This document shows, in pieces, positions 24,743 to 33,251 of a stretch of 64,000 bases of DNA. The stretch is taken from positions 682,001-746,000 of the forward strand of contig NZ_CP142675.1 in NCBI RefSeq assembly GCF_036365825.1, written 5' to 3'. Under the pieces are notes generated by a model. That model saw only the letters and a list, made by a program, of their open reading frames with translations. It did not search any database and was not told the DNA's origin. The position numbers and the translations under genes were made by a program. Every line of letters starts with the position of its first letter. Position 1 is the first letter of the stretch. The stretch comes from Qipengyuania sp. HL-TH1. Its GTDB lineage: Bacteria > Pseudomonadota > Alphaproteobacteria > Sphingomonadales > Sphingomonadaceae.

Positions 24743-25632
24743 TGGCGGAACTGCGGCGCGATCCGGTGCTGATGGTGGGCGAAGGCTGGGATGCCTATCG
24801 TCTGCTCGACAGCGGCCATGGGCGCAAATTCGAGCAGTACGGCGCCTATCGCTTCATCCGGCCCGAACCGCAGGCAATGTGGTCTCCGCGTCTGGTCGAA
24901 TGGGACGCGCATGGCGAATTCGTCCCCGGCAGCGATGAAGATGGCGGCGGGCGTTGGCAGTTTGCACAGGACGTCCCGCAGGATGGCTGGACACTGGGCT
25001 GGGGCGACGAAGCGCGTTTCACGGCCCAATGCACACCGTTCCGCCATCTCGGTTTCTTCCCCGACATGGCCCCGGTGTGGGAATGGATGGGCCGGCAACT
25101 CGGCGATGCGCGCGATGCCGAGATGATGAACCTGTTCGGCTACACCGGCGTGGGCACCCAGGCGCTGAGCCGGTTCGGGCGCGTCACGCATGTCGATGCG
25201 AGCAAGAAGGCGGTGGCGCAGGCGCGCGAGAATGCCGCCATGGCGGGGCTGGAGGATCGCCCGATTCGCTGGCTGGTCGAGGATGCGATGAAATATGCGG
25301 CGCGAGAAGTGCGGCGCGAACGGCGCTATGACGGGATCATCCTCGATCCGCCGAAGTTCGGGCGCGGTCCCGATGGCGAGGTGTGGCGGCTTGAGGACAG
25401 CCTGCCGGAGCTGGTGTCCGATTGCCGCCAGCTGCTCGATGCCGACAGCCGGTTCCTGTTTCTCACCGTCTACGCCGTCCGCATGAGCAGCCTTGCCTTG
25501 GCCGGCTTGCTGCAGGAACTGTTTGCCGACCTGCCTGGCACGATCGAACATGGCGACCTCGCGGTGCAGGAACAGGACGATGGCCGGCTCCTTCCAACCG
25601 CGATCTTCGCGCGCTGGTCAAATCCGCGCTAG
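24742..25632 (+). CDS. Class I SAM-dependent methyltransferase (RlmI/PUA-less type)
   Basis: A 296-residue methyltransferase resembling the catalytic half of 23S rRNA cytosine-C5 methyltransferase RlmI and relatives. MMNLFGYTGVGTQALSRFG is the SAM-binding loop, THVDASKKAVAQARENAAMA the acidic motif II and GIILDPPKFGRGPDG the catalytic motif IV (DPPK). About 110 N-terminal residues (LLDSGHGRKFEQYGAYRFIR) precede it. The ATG overlaps the thrC stop by one base. The substrate is probably RNA, unproven. Confidence 0.85.
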   Translation: MAELRRDPVLMVGEGWDAYRLLDSGHGRKFEQYGAYRFIRPEPQAMWSPRLVEWDAHGEFVPGSDEDGGGRWQFAQDVPQDGWTLGWGDEARFTAQCTPFRHLGFFPDMAPVWEWMGRQLGDARDAEMMNLFGYTGVGTQALSRFGRVTHVDASKKAVAQARENAAMAGLEDRPIRWLVEDAMKYAAREVRRERRYDGIILDPPKFGRGPDGEVWRLEDSLPELVSDCRQLLDADSRFLFLTVYAVRMSSLALAGLLQELFADLPGTIEHGDLAVQEQDDGRLLPTAIFARWSNPR

Positions 25633-25642
25633 GACGCTGCCC

Positions 25643-26017
25643 ATGGACGATTCGCTGATCCTCGAAGTGGCCGATTTCGAGCACGATGTGCTCACCGGCA
25701 TCTATTCCGAAGAAACCGGCCGGCCGCAGCCGTTGAGGTTCACGATCCAGGCGCGGATGAAGCCGCTGCATCGCTACGAGCCCGATACCTCGCTCGAGCA
25801 TTCGAAGAACTACATGGACCTGAAGTTCGCCGCTTCCGCTGCCTTGCCCGAAGGCGTGCACTTCAAGCTGATCGAGGCTGTCGCCGACCACGTCTGCGAA
25901 ACGCTGTTCCTCCAGGATGTGCGCATCACCGCGGTGACGGTGAAGATCGTCAAGCTGGCGATTGCCGAGGCGGGCGAGAAGATCGGCATCACGCTTCACC
26001 GCGAGCGGCGTGAATGA
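25643..26017 (+). CDS. folB: Dihydroneopterin aldolase family protein
   Basis: A 124-residue T-fold protein of the FolB type, which cleaves 7,8-dihydroneopterin in folate synthesis. GIYSEETGRPQPLRFTIQAR matches the family's substrate-facing strand and loop; LIEAVADHVCETLFLQ and VKIVKLAIAEAGEKIGIT are the helix and C-terminal strand. The usual active-site Tyr/Lys pattern is only partly recognisable, so an epimerase or another T-fold activity is possible. Start ATG at 25643; overlaps the next gene by 4 bases. Confidence 0.82.
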   Translation: MDDSLILEVADFEHDVLTGIYSEETGRPQPLRFTIQARMKPLHRYEPDTSLEHSKNYMDLKFAASAALPEGVHFKLIEAVADHVCETLFLQDVRITAVTVKIVKLAIAEAGEKIGITLHRERRE

Positions 26018-26313
26018 AACGCATCACGGTCGACGGGCTGCCCGGCGACCCGCTGGCTGCGGCGGGAGTCTTCCACCAGCATTGGCTGGCGCATGTCGAG
26101 CAAATCCTGCGAACGGGCGAAGATGTCCTTTTGGCGCTGCCCGCCGCCGATCACACGCATCGCGAATGGCGGCTGGCGATCGCGGCCGGGCTCGCCCGTA
26201 AGCATACGCCGCGCCGGATCAATATCGTTGCGGGCGAGGGGCCGGCAGTCGACGCGACCGCGGCCTATCTTGGCGGAGCACCGGGGATTACCGGGCAGTA
26301 TCTGGAGACCTGA
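26014..26313 (+). CDS. Conserved-looking hypothetical protein (99 aa) in folB-moaD operon
   Basis: A 99-residue alpha/beta protein I cannot assign. MKRITVDGLPGDPLAAAGVF and DVLLALPAADHTHREWRLAI suggest a small Rossmann-like domain with a buried strand; PRRINIVAGEGPAVDATAAY forms a second strand-helix unit. It overlaps folB (ATGA) and is followed after 3 bases by moaD, so it is clearly translated within the operon. Confidence 0.75.
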   Translation: MKRITVDGLPGDPLAAAGVFHQHWLAHVEQILRTGEDVLLALPAADHTHREWRLAIAAGLARKHTPRRINIVAGEGPAVDATAAYLGGAPGITGQYLET

Positions 26314-26316
26314 GCC

Positions 26317-26559
26317 ATGAGCGTGCGCATTCTCTTCCTGGGCCCGCTGGCCGACCTCGCCGGTACGCAGGAGCGTGAGGTGGCCGCTCCGCTCGATTGG
26401 ACAGGATTGCTTGCCGCAGCCGGTCCCGAGATCGCCGCGCAATTGGATGACGCGCGCGTGCATGTGGCATGCGGCGGCAAGGTGCTGGCCGACAAGACCG
26501 CGCTCGACGCGCGCGATGGCGATGAAGTCGCGCTGCTTCCGCCGGTGAGTGGTGGCTAG
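26317..26559 (+). CDS. moaD: Molybdopterin synthase small subunit MoaD
   Basis: An 80-residue ubiquitin-fold sulfur carrier ending in the essential Gly-Gly (PPVSGG), whose C-terminal thiocarboxylate donates sulfur to make the dithiolene of molybdopterin. VRILFLGPLADLAGTQEREV opens the beta-grasp fold and DEVALLPPVSGG closes it. Its end overlaps moaE by 11 bases. Confidence 0.93.
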   Translation: MSVRILFLGPLADLAGTQEREVAAPLDWTGLLAAAGPEIAAQLDDARVHVACGGKVLADKTALDARDGDEVALLPPVSGG

Positions 26560-27019
26560 GCTTACGCTCGCGACCCCGCTCGACGTCCGGCTGCTCGACA
26601 AGGGGCTGTCGGTCGGCGAAGCGCTGGCGGCATTCAATGCCGCGCATGAGCAGGCGGGCGGGATCGTTTCCTTCCTCGGCAAGGTCCGGCCCGATGACGG
26701 TGTGAAGGCGCTCGAACTGACGCATTACGAACCGCTGACGCATTCGGGCATGGCGGCGCTGGCGCAATCGGCGCAGGCGCGATTCGGTCTGGGCGGCGTG
26801 CTCGCCTGGCACCGGATCGGGGTGATGCGGCCCGGGGAGGCGGTCGTGCTGGTCGCTACTGCGGCGCGGCATCGGCGGGATGCGTTCGAGGCGGCCGATT
26901 ACCTGATGGACCATCTCAAATCCGCCGCCTGGTTCTGGAAACGCGAGAAGCGCGATGACGGCTGGCACTGGATTACTCCACGTGACCGCGATCACGCGGA
27001 CCTTGCGCGGTGGAATTAA
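26549..27019 (+). CDS. moaE: Molybdopterin synthase catalytic subunit MoaE
   Basis: A 156-residue MoaE, which converts cPMP to molybdopterin with MoaD. Seen: GGIVSFLGKVRPDDG (strand with Arg), LELTHYEPLTHSGMAALAQ, VLAWHRIGVMRPGEAVVLVA and the active-site end SAAWFWKREKRDDGWHWI with catalytic Lys residues. The start is GTG at 26549, within the end of moaD. Last gene of the thrC string; an FNR-type site begins 11 bases after its stop. Confidence 0.94.
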   Translation: MVARLTLATPLDVRLLDKGLSVGEALAAFNAAHEQAGGIVSFLGKVRPDDGVKALELTHYEPLTHSGMAALAQSAQARFGLGGVLAWHRIGVMRPGEAVVLVATAARHRRDAFEAADYLMDHLKSAAWFWKREKRDDGWHWITPRDRDHADLARWN

Positions 27020-27029
27020 TCGCCGGTTC

Positions 27030-27043
27030 TTGATCCAGATCAA
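27030..27043. promoter_or_regulatory. Perfect FNR/FixK-type site TTGAT-CCAG-ATCAA
   Basis: The 14-base sequence matches the FNR/FnrL/FixK consensus TTGAT-N4-ATCAA with no mismatch. It is centred 57 bases upstream of the ATG at 27094, a position compatible with low-oxygen activation. No FNR-family gene lies in the window; binding is inferred. Confidence 0.75.
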
Positions 27044-27093
27044 AGACCGCACGCTCAGCTGACGGCATCACGGCTCCAACAAAGGAGCACGTC

Positions 27094-27516
27094 ATGTCCA
27101 AGCATCTGATCCGTGAACTCGTTGCCGAACAGGCCATCATCCGCGACGCACCCAAGGTTGCGCACGAGGCCGACCGCAGTTTCGAACTGCCCAAGGGGTT
27201 CTATGTCGGGACCGTCGCGCTCTATCTGGGCTTTCTGGCGATTACTGCAGTCGGGTTCGCGTCGCCGGGATTGATCATCCCGATGGCCATCTTCACGCTG
27301 TTCATCGTTGCAGGCTTCGGTCTCCCGGCGCTGTGGACGCGGATCGGGCCGGAGCACAGCGGCCGGAATATGAGCTGGGCCCAATTGTCCAGCCAGGGCA
27401 TCTCCACGCATACGGGCCGGGTGACGGCGCGTGACGCGATGGCGCAGGTCCTGATCCTCCCGGCGCTGATCTTCTGCTGGGGCATAGTCACGGTAACGAT
27501 CGCTGCGCTCGTCTGA
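27094..27516 (+). CDS. Small membrane protein behind an FNR-type site
   Basis: A 140-residue protein I do not recognise. A soluble N-terminus (about 1-35) precedes three hydrophobic helices (about 38-58, 62-82 and 117-137), the last two separated by a polar loop RIGPEHSGRNMSWAQLSSQG. ATG at 27094 follows AAGGAGCAC. The perfect FNR/FixK-like site upstream suggests induction at low oxygen, so a role in membrane or respiratory adaptation is plausible but unproven. Confidence 0.75.
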   Translation: MSKHLIRELVAEQAIIRDAPKVAHEADRSFELPKGFYVGTVALYLGFLAITAVGFASPGLIIPMAIFTLFIVAGFGLPALWTRIGPEHSGRNMSWAQLSSQGISTHTGRVTARDAMAQVLILPALIFCWGIVTVTIAALV

Positions 27517-27538
27517 GCGATCGAATACCGGGGAGAGG

Positions 27539-27569
27539 CGCGGGGCCGGGCAACCGGCTCCGCGTTGCT
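27539..27569. terminator. Bidirectional terminator hairpin between convergent genes
   Basis: An 11-bp stem (27539-27549 with 27554-27564, one G-T pair) and GCAA tetraloop, followed by TTGCTT, between the FNR-site gene and the convergent lipoprotein gene. Confidence 0.65.
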
Positions 27570-27581
27570 TGCGCGTAGGAA

Positions 27582-28100
27582 CTAGCGGACCTGCGCGCGT
27601 AGCCGGGCCAGAACATCATCCTCTTCGGCCACCAGCGTGATCACCGTCATGCGTGCCGCGGCGATCGGTGTGGCATCCCCGGCCTGCACCGTCGCGGCAG
27701 TATAGAGGATATCCAGATCGCCCAGCGCAATCGCGGCGATGCTGCGTGCCGAATCGAGATCCGCCAGCGCGACCTGCGCCGCTGCCCAACTGTCGCTGCC
27801 GATAGCGCTGCCCGATGCCGCCTGAACCCGGCGTTCGGCGGAGGGAACGGCGCCGGTAAAGTCGGCGTGCGCCTGCCGCGCCTGTTCGACCAGGGCGGAG
27901 AGCCGGGCATCGAGCCCGCCGGCCAATTCGACCGGGACCTGCGGTACATCGAGGCGCGGGCTGGGGACGGGCTCGAAGGTGCCCTCCGCCCGTTCGACAT
28001 CGCGAACGGCGAGCGAAGGGTAGCCATCACCCGAGCCGGCTGCACAGCCCGCCAGCAGGGATACGGTGAGCGGAAGGACGAGATGCTTGCGGTCGATCAT
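27582..28100 (-). CDS. Putative lipoprotein, function unknown
   Basis: A 172-residue protein with a lipoprotein signal peptide: [20 protein letters not shown] places the lipobox Cys near residue 19 (LLAGC). The mature part is Ala-rich and helical ([40 protein letters not shown]), and a two-helix or coiled-coil fold is likely. ATG at 28100 is chosen because GGAGAAGG precedes it; ATG 28112 is less well placed. No family recognised. Confidence 0.78.
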   Translation of the reverse strand: MIDRKHLVLPLTVSLLAGCAAGSGDGYPSLAVRDVERAEGTFEPVPSPRLDVPQVPVELAGGLDARLSALVEQARQAHADFTGAVPSAERRVQAASGSAIGSDSWAAAQVALADLDSARSIAAIALGDLDILYTAATVQAGDATPIAAARMTVITLVAEEDDVLARLRAQVR

Positions 28101-28165
28101 CGCCTTCTCCATATCACGCGGGCCGCAGCGCGCCAGCGAGGATGCAAATTTCCTCGCACCGGGCG

Positions 28166-28194
28166 TTGACTTGCGGCCACCCATCGCTTAACGG
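28166..28194 (+). promoter_or_regulatory. Possible promoter of rplU-rpmA
   Basis: TTGACT (28166-28171), 17 bases, then TAACGG (28189-28194) about 95 bases upstream of the L21 start. The -35 is good, the -10 weak. A hairpin GCCGTG/CACGGC (28237-28260) lies in the leader and could serve ribosomal-protein feedback, which is a guess. Confidence 0.4.
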
Positions 28195-28288
28195 CACGCT
28201 TCTTTCCGGGGCTGGCTCTGACAGCCTGACGGGTGCGCCGTGCAATCGCAAGATCACGGCACAGCAATTTGAACGAGAGATAACCACC

Positions 28289-28747
28289 ATGTTCGCAGTA
28301 GTGCGCACGGGCGGCAAACAATACCGGGTTGCCGCCGGAGACAAGATCGCGGTTGAGAAGCTGGCTGGCGAAGCCGGCGACACCATCACGCTGGGCGATA
28401 TCCTGCTTGCAGGCGAAGGCGATACGCTTTCGGATGCCGGCAAGGTTACCGTTTCGGCGGAGATCATTGCGCAGGCCAAGAGCGAGAAGGTGATCGTCTT
28501 CAAGAAGCGTCGCCGTCACAACTATCGCCGCAAGAACGGTCATCGCCAGCAGATGACCCTGCTGCGCATCACCGATGTCGGCACCGGCTCGGCCAAGAAG
28601 GCAGCTCCGAAGAAGGAAGCGGCCAAGCAGGACGACGCTGCAGACCAGCAGGCTGCTCCGAAGAAGGAAGCCGCCGAGAAGAAGGCTCCGGCCAAGAAGG
28701 CAGCGCCTGCGAAGGCCGCCGCCAAAAAGACCGCAGACAAGAAGTAA
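28289..28747 (+). CDS. rplU: 50S ribosomal protein L21 with Lys/Ala-rich tail
   Basis: A 152-residue L21. Residues 1-102 are the standard protein ([47 protein letters not shown]). Residues from about 105 form a tail of Lys, Ala, Pro and Glu with a repeated [14 protein letters not shown] / [12 protein letters not shown] unit, like a histone-H1 tail. L21 binds 23S rRNA domain with L20. ATG at 28289 follows AACGAGAG. It is followed by rpmA after 12 bases. Confidence 0.96.
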   Translation: MFAVVRTGGKQYRVAAGDKIAVEKLAGEAGDTITLGDILLAGEGDTLSDAGKVTVSAEIIAQAKSEKVIVFKKRRRHNYRRKNGHRQQMTLLRITDVGTGSAKKAAPKKEAAKQDDAADQQAAPKKEAAEKKAPAKKAAPAKAAAKKTADKK

Positions 28748-28759
28748 GGAGCACGGACG

Positions 28760-29029
28760 ATGGCACATAAGAAAGCAGGCGGTTCGTCGCGCAACGGTCG
28801 CGATTCGGCCGGTCGTCGCCTCGGTGTGAAGAAGTTCGGCAGCGAGAACGTCGTCGCCGGCAACATCATCGTGCGCCAGCGCGGCACGCGCGTCTATCCG
28901 GGCGCCAATGTCGGCATGGGCAAGGACCACACCCTGTTCGCGCTTACCGACGGTATTGTGCGATTCCACAAGGGCAAACTCGACCGCAAATTCGTCTCGG
29001 TCGAAATGATGGCCGAAGCCGCCGAATAA
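28760..29029 (+). CDS. rpmA: 50S ribosomal protein L27
   Basis: An 89-residue L27: [20 protein letters not shown] is the invariant N-terminus that reaches the peptidyl-transferase centre, and [20 protein letters not shown] follows. No N-terminal cleaved extension, as in other proteobacteria. Cotranscribed with rplU and followed by a terminator. Confidence 0.97.
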   Translation: MAHKKAGGSSRNGRDSAGRRLGVKKFGSENVVAGNIIVRQRGTRVYPGANVGMGKDHTLFALTDGIVRFHKGKLDRKFVSVEMMAEAAE

Positions 29030-29096
29030 CAGGACGCTCCGATAACGGGATCGTCCAGACAGGACGGTCCCAGCCGGGTCCATGATCCGGCAACCG

Positions 29097-29140
29097 AAGA
29101 GGGAGATGGGGCCGACCCGTCTCCCTCTTGTCGTTTCTCC
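29097..29140 (+). terminator. Terminator after rplU-rpmA
   Basis: A 10-bp perfect stem (AAGAGGGAGA 29097-29106 with 29120-29129), extended inward by a further G-T and three G-C pairs, followed by GTCGTTTCTCC. Confidence 0.8.
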
Positions 29141-29236
29141 CTCTTCGATTTCGCGGCGAAACTTTCTTTCGCCATCACGCAATTGTCACGCGTCCGGCCT
29201 AGGAGCCCGGAGCGTGGACCACAGGGGAGATAACCG

Positions 29237-29776
29237 ATGTTCCATGTTACCGAGAGGCTGCTGTTGCGGCCTGCCTGGCCCGAAGATGCCGATGCGCTGT
29301 TTGGCGGGATCGCCGACGAAGCGATCGTCCGCAATCTTGCGCGCGCGCCGTGGCCCTATCTTCCCGAACATGCGCGTGAATTCGTCACTCGCGAAACCGA
29401 TCCGCGAATGCCCGCCTTCCTGATGACGCTGCCCGGTAGCAAGGGCTCGCGGGTCATCGGAGCGGTCGGCCTGGGCGACCATGAAGACGGGGTGGAACTC
29501 GGCTATTGGATCGCACGGCCTTTCTGGGGGCGGGGATATGCCACCGAGGCGGCGCGCGGCGTGCTCGAGATCGCCCGGTTGCTCGGCCATCGCAAGATCA
29601 CCGCCGGGCACTTCCTCGACAATCCGGCATCGGGGCGTGTGCTGCGCAAGCTCGGCTTCGTGCCCACGGGGCGGGCGGTGCCGCGGTTCAGCAAGGGACG
29701 CGGCGAGGACGTGCCCTGCGCGCTCTATCGCCTGTGCCTCGACGAATGCGAGAAGGTCGCGCCGATCGCGGCGTGA
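29237..29776 (+). CDS. GNAT-family N-acetyltransferase (RimJ-like)
   Basis: A 179-residue acetyltransferase of the RimJ/RimL-type GNAT_3 group: MFHVTERLLLRPAWPEDADA is the typical opening, IGAVGLGDHEDGVELGYWIA the central strand pair, and RPFWGRGYATEAARGVLEIA the acetyl-CoA pyrophosphate loop. FLDNPASGRVLRKLGFVPTG closes the fold. Substrate may be a ribosomal protein N-terminus or a small amine; unknown. ATG at 29237 follows GGGGAG, just behind the rpmA terminator. Confidence 0.88.
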   Translation: MFHVTERLLLRPAWPEDADALFGGIADEAIVRNLARAPWPYLPEHAREFVTRETDPRMPAFLMTLPGSKGSRVIGAVGLGDHEDGVELGYWIARPFWGRGYATEAARGVLEIARLLGHRKITAGHFLDNPASGRVLRKLGFVPTGRAVPRFSKGRGEDVPCALYRLCLDECEKVAPIAA

Positions 29777-29784
29777 TAAGGAAA

Positions 29785-29814
29785 AGGCCCCGCGAGCGAT
29801 CGCGGGGCCTGCTT
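29785..29814. terminator. Bidirectional terminator between GNAT and PF10118 genes
   Basis: A perfect 11-bp stem (29785-29795 with 29800-29810) and GCGA tetraloop. An A-run on the left gives a T-tract for the minus-strand gene; TGCTTGTT follows on the plus strand. Confidence 0.8.
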
Positions 29815-29844
29815 GTTCCGGCCCGTCCCGATTGGTGCCAGCGC

Positions 29845-30723
29845 CTATTCGGCGGGCATCACGGCGTCTTCGAAGTCGCCTTCGTACAGCTTGATCAGCG
29901 CGCGGTCGTCATGGTCCCACGGGTGGAAGCCCGGCTTGAAATAGGCGAGCCATGCGGGGAAGATGCGGCGCACGATGCCGGGGGTGGCGGTGAGGTATTT
30001 GAACAGGCCCCACTTCGCCTTCCAGCCGGTGATGCCGTCCTGTTCGAGCAATGCCAGCGAATCGGTCCAGCGGTTCTTGAAGAAGCGCGCCGTAACGGTG
30101 AGCATGACGAGGCTGCGGACCTGCCAGCGCTTGCTTGGTTTCCAGTCCCTGGTCGCGTGGTTCCAGGTGTCGAAGGCAACGCCCTTGTGCTCGATTTCCT
30201 CCGCCGAATGCCAGCGCCACATGTCGCGGACTTCGGGGTCGGCATCCTTGAAATGCGCCGGATTCGCGAGGAATTCGGCCGCCATCATCGCGGTGTAATG
30301 CTCGAGCGCCATGGTCACCGCGAGATTGGCTATGGCCGGGCGATCCTTGGTCAGCGCCAGCAGTTCGGCCACGCGGGCGTCGATCGCCTTGATGTCATAG
30401 CCGGCATCTTCGGCGAGCCGGTTGAAGGCGATATGCTCGCGCGTGTGGTTGATTTCCTGCTTCACGAAAGCGCGGATTTCGGCATCGAGCTTGGGCGGTG
30501 CGCCTTCGCGATGGGCCTTGACCGCTTCGATGAAGAACGCCTCGCCGCGCGGGAAGGTGGCCGATAGCGCATTGTGCCAGGCGGTGCCGAACGGTTCGCC
30601 CGCCCACCAGCGCCGCGGATTGGTGCCACGGTTGAAGCGCTCGTCGCGCACGGTGATGGTGAGATCGGCCGGAGTCGGCGCGGCTGTACGGTAGTCTGAA
30701 TCGATCGAAACGGGCGCGTTCAT
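29845..30723 (-). CDS. Metal-dependent hydrolase-like protein (PF10118, ferritin-like di-iron set)
   Basis: A 292-residue all-helical protein of the PF10118 family, annotated as predicted metal-dependent hydrolases and thought to carry a ferritin-like di-iron site. Ligand-like motifs are AFVKQEINHTREHIAFN (E..H), TMALEHYTAMMA and WRWHSAEEIEHKGVAFD (EExxH), each one helix of a four-helix bundle. RFNRGTNPRRWWAGEPFGTA is the family N-terminus. ATG at 30723. It is divergent from a TetR gene, with a perfect operator palindrome in its promoter. Activity is unknown in the family. Confidence 0.85.
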   Translation of the reverse strand: MNAPVSIDSDYRTAAPTPADLTITVRDERFNRGTNPRRWWAGEPFGTAWHNALSATFPRGEAFFIEAVKAHREGAPPKLDAEIRAFVKQEINHTREHIAFNRLAEDAGYDIKAIDARVAELLALTKDRPAIANLAVTMALEHYTAMMAAEFLANPAHFKDADPEVRDMWRWHSAEEIEHKGVAFDTWNHATRDWKPSKRWQVRSLVMLTVTARFFKNRWTDSLALLEQDGITGWKAKWGLFKYLTATPGIVRRIFPAWLAYFKPGFHPWDHDDRALIKLYEGDFEDAVMPAE

Positions 30724-30754
30724 GGGTAGCTCCGCGAGATTTAACTGACATTGA

Positions 30755-30785
30755 TGTAAGTAACGCTTACTTACAGGACTGTCAA
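30755..30785. promoter_or_regulatory. TetR-type operator within promoter of PF10118 gene
   Basis: A perfect dyad: TGTAAGTAA (30755-30763), CGC, then its reverse complement (30767-30775). On the minus strand a consensus TTGACA -35 (30780-30785) lies next to it, so the dyad would fill the spacer of the PF10118 promoter. Repression by the divergent TetR protein is inferred. Confidence 0.75.
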
Positions 30786-30840
30786 TAACGGGGTCTAGCT
30801 GCTTCCCACGACCCGATCGATGGGTTAACGCAGGCGGTAT

Positions 30841-31440
30841 ATGGCGACACGCAAAAGACTTAGCCCCGAGGAATCGCGCCTCGCCGCGCTCGAGGCAGCC
30901 CGCCTGCTGTTGATCGAAACCGGCCCGCAATCGGTCACGCTAAAGGCGGTCGGGGCGCGGATCGGGCGTACGCATGCCAATCTGCTGCATCATTTCGGCT
31001 CGGCCGCGGGGCTGCAGAAGGCGCTTGCCGGGCATCTGGCGGGGACGGTCTGCAACACGATCATCGATGCGGTCCGCGCCAGCCGCGCCGGGCTCGGCAG
31101 CCCGCGCGAAGTGGTGGACCTCGCTTTCGACGCTTTCGACAAGGAAGGCGCGGGCGCGCTGGCCAGCTGGATGATCCTCACCGGCAATGAAGACGCGCTG
31201 ACGCCGATCGTCGAGACCATCCATCAACTGGTCGACGAAATCGCCCCCGAAGAGGCCGGGCATGGCGCTGGCCCGCTGCAAGTGCATGAGGAAACGCTCG
31301 CGCTGGTCCTTATGGCGATGGGCGATGCCTTGATCGGAACGGCGCTGTCGCGGTCGCTTGGCCTGCCCGAAACCGCCGCGCGCGACCGCGCCGAGCGTAT
31401 GCTTACCCGTTCGATTGATCCGACGGTTCCGCAGGGCTAA
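30841..31440 (+). CDS. TetR-family regulator
   Basis: A 199-residue TetR protein: ALEAARLLLIETGPQSVTLK and AVGARIGRTHANLLHHFGSA form the N-terminal helix-turn-helix, with the HANLLHHFGS recognition segment; the ligand domain has no recognisable signature. It probably represses the divergent PF10118 gene through the dyad at 30755-30775. The 3' end overlaps the convergent ygfZ gene by 38 bases. Confidence 0.9.
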   Translation: MATRKRLSPEESRLAALEAARLLLIETGPQSVTLKAVGARIGRTHANLLHHFGSAAGLQKALAGHLAGTVCNTIIDAVRASRAGLGSPREVVDLAFDAFDKEGAGALASWMILTGNEDALTPIVETIHQLVDEIAPEEAGHGAGPLQVHEETLALVLMAMGDALIGTALSRSLGLPETAARDRAERMLTRSIDPTVPQG

Positions 31441-32164
31441 GCGCGCCCCGCATCCAGTCGGGTGCGATTTCAGGATCGATGTCCGCCACCCGCAAGTGGT
31501 CCACCGCCAGGCCAAGGTCGCGATATTCCGCCTTGCGGCGTTTCTCCTCCGACTGGTCGAGCGGCACCACGACCAGCCGCCGGTTGACCTTGCTGCGCCA
31601 GTTCATCCGCGCGGTGTTTTCCTGCCCGACATAGCACCCCTTGCCAAAGCTGACCCCGTGGAGTTCGACCGCATTGGTTTCAAGCCACAGGATATCGCTC
31701 AGTTCCGCGCGGCCTTCGGGAACGCCAAGCGCAAGGCGGTGCGCCTGCCACGCCGTGTCTGCCGCTTCGTCGCTCTCGCTGGCGGGAGCGAGCCAACGCT
31801 GGCCCAGCGCGCCCAGCCGCGGGTCGGCCGCGCCGCCATCGCCCATCTCGCGCTGCCAGTGCACCGCGACTTCGGGATCGACCGCGATCTCGATCTTCCG
31901 GCGCAAACGATAGAGCGACAGGCGCTTCACCAGATCGTCCGCCGCATCTGCCTCGCAATCGAGCAGCAACTCGCGCTGGGCACCCGGCCAGACGATGAAA
32001 TCGAACAGCATCTTGCCCTGCGGCGTCAGCAGCCCCGCATAGGCGGGGAGCGTGCCAGCAACGTCATTGGTGACGAGCCCCTGAAGGAAGTCGGCAACGT
32101 CTTCCTCCGGGTCCTCGGTCCTCAGGCGGATTACGGCGCGGTCGAACAGGCGGGTAGCAGTCAT
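31403..32164 (-). CDS. ygfZ: tRNA-modifying/iron-sulfur assembly protein YgfZ (folate-binding)
   Basis: A 253-residue GcvT-like folate-binding protein needed for activity of some Fe-S enzymes (IscA-linked). The signature Cys is in [14 protein letters not shown], preceded by [15 protein letters not shown] and [12 protein letters not shown] of the GcvT fold. ATG at 32164 matches family N-termini ([14 protein letters not shown]). Divergent from pyrC with 38 bases between starts and convergent with the TetR gene. Confidence 0.9.
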   Translation of the reverse strand: MTATRLFDRAVIRLRTEDPEEDVADFLQGLVTNDVAGTLPAYAGLLTPQGKMLFDFIVWPGAQRELLLDCEADAADDLVKRLSLYRLRRKIEIAVDPEVAVHWQREMGDGGAADPRLGALGQRWLAPASESDEAADTAWQAHRLALGVPEGRAELSDILWLETNAVELHGVSFGKGCYVGQENTARMNWRSKVNRRLVVVPLDQSEEKRRKAEYRDLGLAVDHLRVADIDPEIAPDWMRGALSPAEPSDQSNG

Positions 32165-32202
32165 GGGTGACAGATAGGCCGCCCGACGCCATAGGCAACC
32201 AC

Positions 32203-33240
32203 ATGGTCGAATCGCTGACAATCCGCCGCCCCGACGACTGGCATCTGCATTTCCGCGATGGTGACACCATGCGTGCCGTGGTCCCGCATACCGCGCGGCA
32301 ATTCGCCCGCGCGATCGTGATGCCCAATCTGGCGCCTCCGGTGACTACCACCGCGCTGGCCGCGGCCTATCGCGACCGGATCCTTGCCGCGGTGCCCGCG
32401 GGGATGGATTTCACCCCGCTGATGACCGCTTACCTGACCGATGAAAGCGATGCGGACGATCTCGCCGCAGGGCATGCCGACGGCGTGCTTACCGCCGCCA
32501 AGCTCTATCCCGCTGGCGCCACCACCAATTCCGCGCACGGCGTCACCGACGTCGCCAACATCATGGGTGTGCTCGAACGGATGGCCGACATCGGCATGCC
32601 GCTGTGCGTCCATGGCGAAGTGACCACGCCCGATATCGACATTTTCGACCGCGAGGCAGTGTTCATCGACCGCGTGCTGCAGCCGCTCGTCGATCGGCTG
32701 CCAACGCTGCGCGTGATCTTCGAACATATCACTACCATGCAGGCGGTCGGCTTCGTGGAAAACGGGGGGCCCAATGTCGCGGCGACGATCACCCCGCAGC
32801 ACCTGCAGATCAACCGTAACGACATCCTCGTCGGCGGTATTCGCCCGCATCTCTACTGCCTCCCGGTGGCCAAGCGCGAACAGCACCGGCTGGCGCTGCG
32901 CGGCGCGGCGACCAGCGGGTCGGCCAAGTATTTCCTCGGCACCGACAGCGCGCCGCACCACCGGCATACCAAGGAAACCGCCTGCGGCTGCGCGGGTATC
33001 TTCAACGCGCCCTTTGCGCTCGAAAGCTACGTCCAGGTATTCGAGGATGAGGGGGCGCTCGGCCATTTCGAAGCCTTCGCCAGCCTCAACGGTCCTGCCT
33101 TCTACGGTCTCGCGCCCAATGAGGAGCGGATCACGTTGGAGAAGGCCCCGGTGACGGTGCCTGCCGAAGTCGACGGCGGGGAGGCGCGGATCGTGCCGTT
33201 CCACGCGGGCGAAACACTCGACTGGCGCGTGCAAGCCTGA
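32203..33240 (+). CDS. pyrC: Dihydroorotase (class II, PyrC)
   Basis: A 345-residue homodimeric dihydroorotase, E. coli PyrC length (348). [13 protein letters not shown] holds the first two zinc-ligand His; [15 protein letters not shown] the carbamylated Lys; LCVHGEVT and [12 protein letters not shown] further His ligands; [15 protein letters not shown] the catalytic Asp. It closes the carbamoyl-aspartate ring in pyrimidine synthesis. ATG at 32203 is preferred to a GTG at 32167. pyrE lies elsewhere in this window at 15 kb. Confidence 0.96.
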   Translation: MVESLTIRRPDDWHLHFRDGDTMRAVVPHTARQFARAIVMPNLAPPVTTTALAAAYRDRILAAVPAGMDFTPLMTAYLTDESDADDLAAGHADGVLTAAKLYPAGATTNSAHGVTDVANIMGVLERMADIGMPLCVHGEVTTPDIDIFDREAVFIDRVLQPLVDRLPTLRVIFEHITTMQAVGFVENGGPNVAATITPQHLQINRNDILVGGIRPHLYCLPVAKREQHRLALRGAATSGSAKYFLGTDSAPHHRHTKETACGCAGIFNAPFALESYVQVFEDEGALGHFEAFASLNGPAFYGLAPNEERITLEKAPVTVPAEVDGGEARIVPFHAGETLDWRVQA

Positions 33241-33251
33241 TTGGCGCGGAC

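Noticed and set aside
28237..28260. Hairpin in the rplU leader as an L21 autoregulatory element.
   Set aside because: Only a 6-bp stem with a 12-base loop; no match to a known leader could be made, so it is mentioned with the promoter and not listed as a riboregulator.
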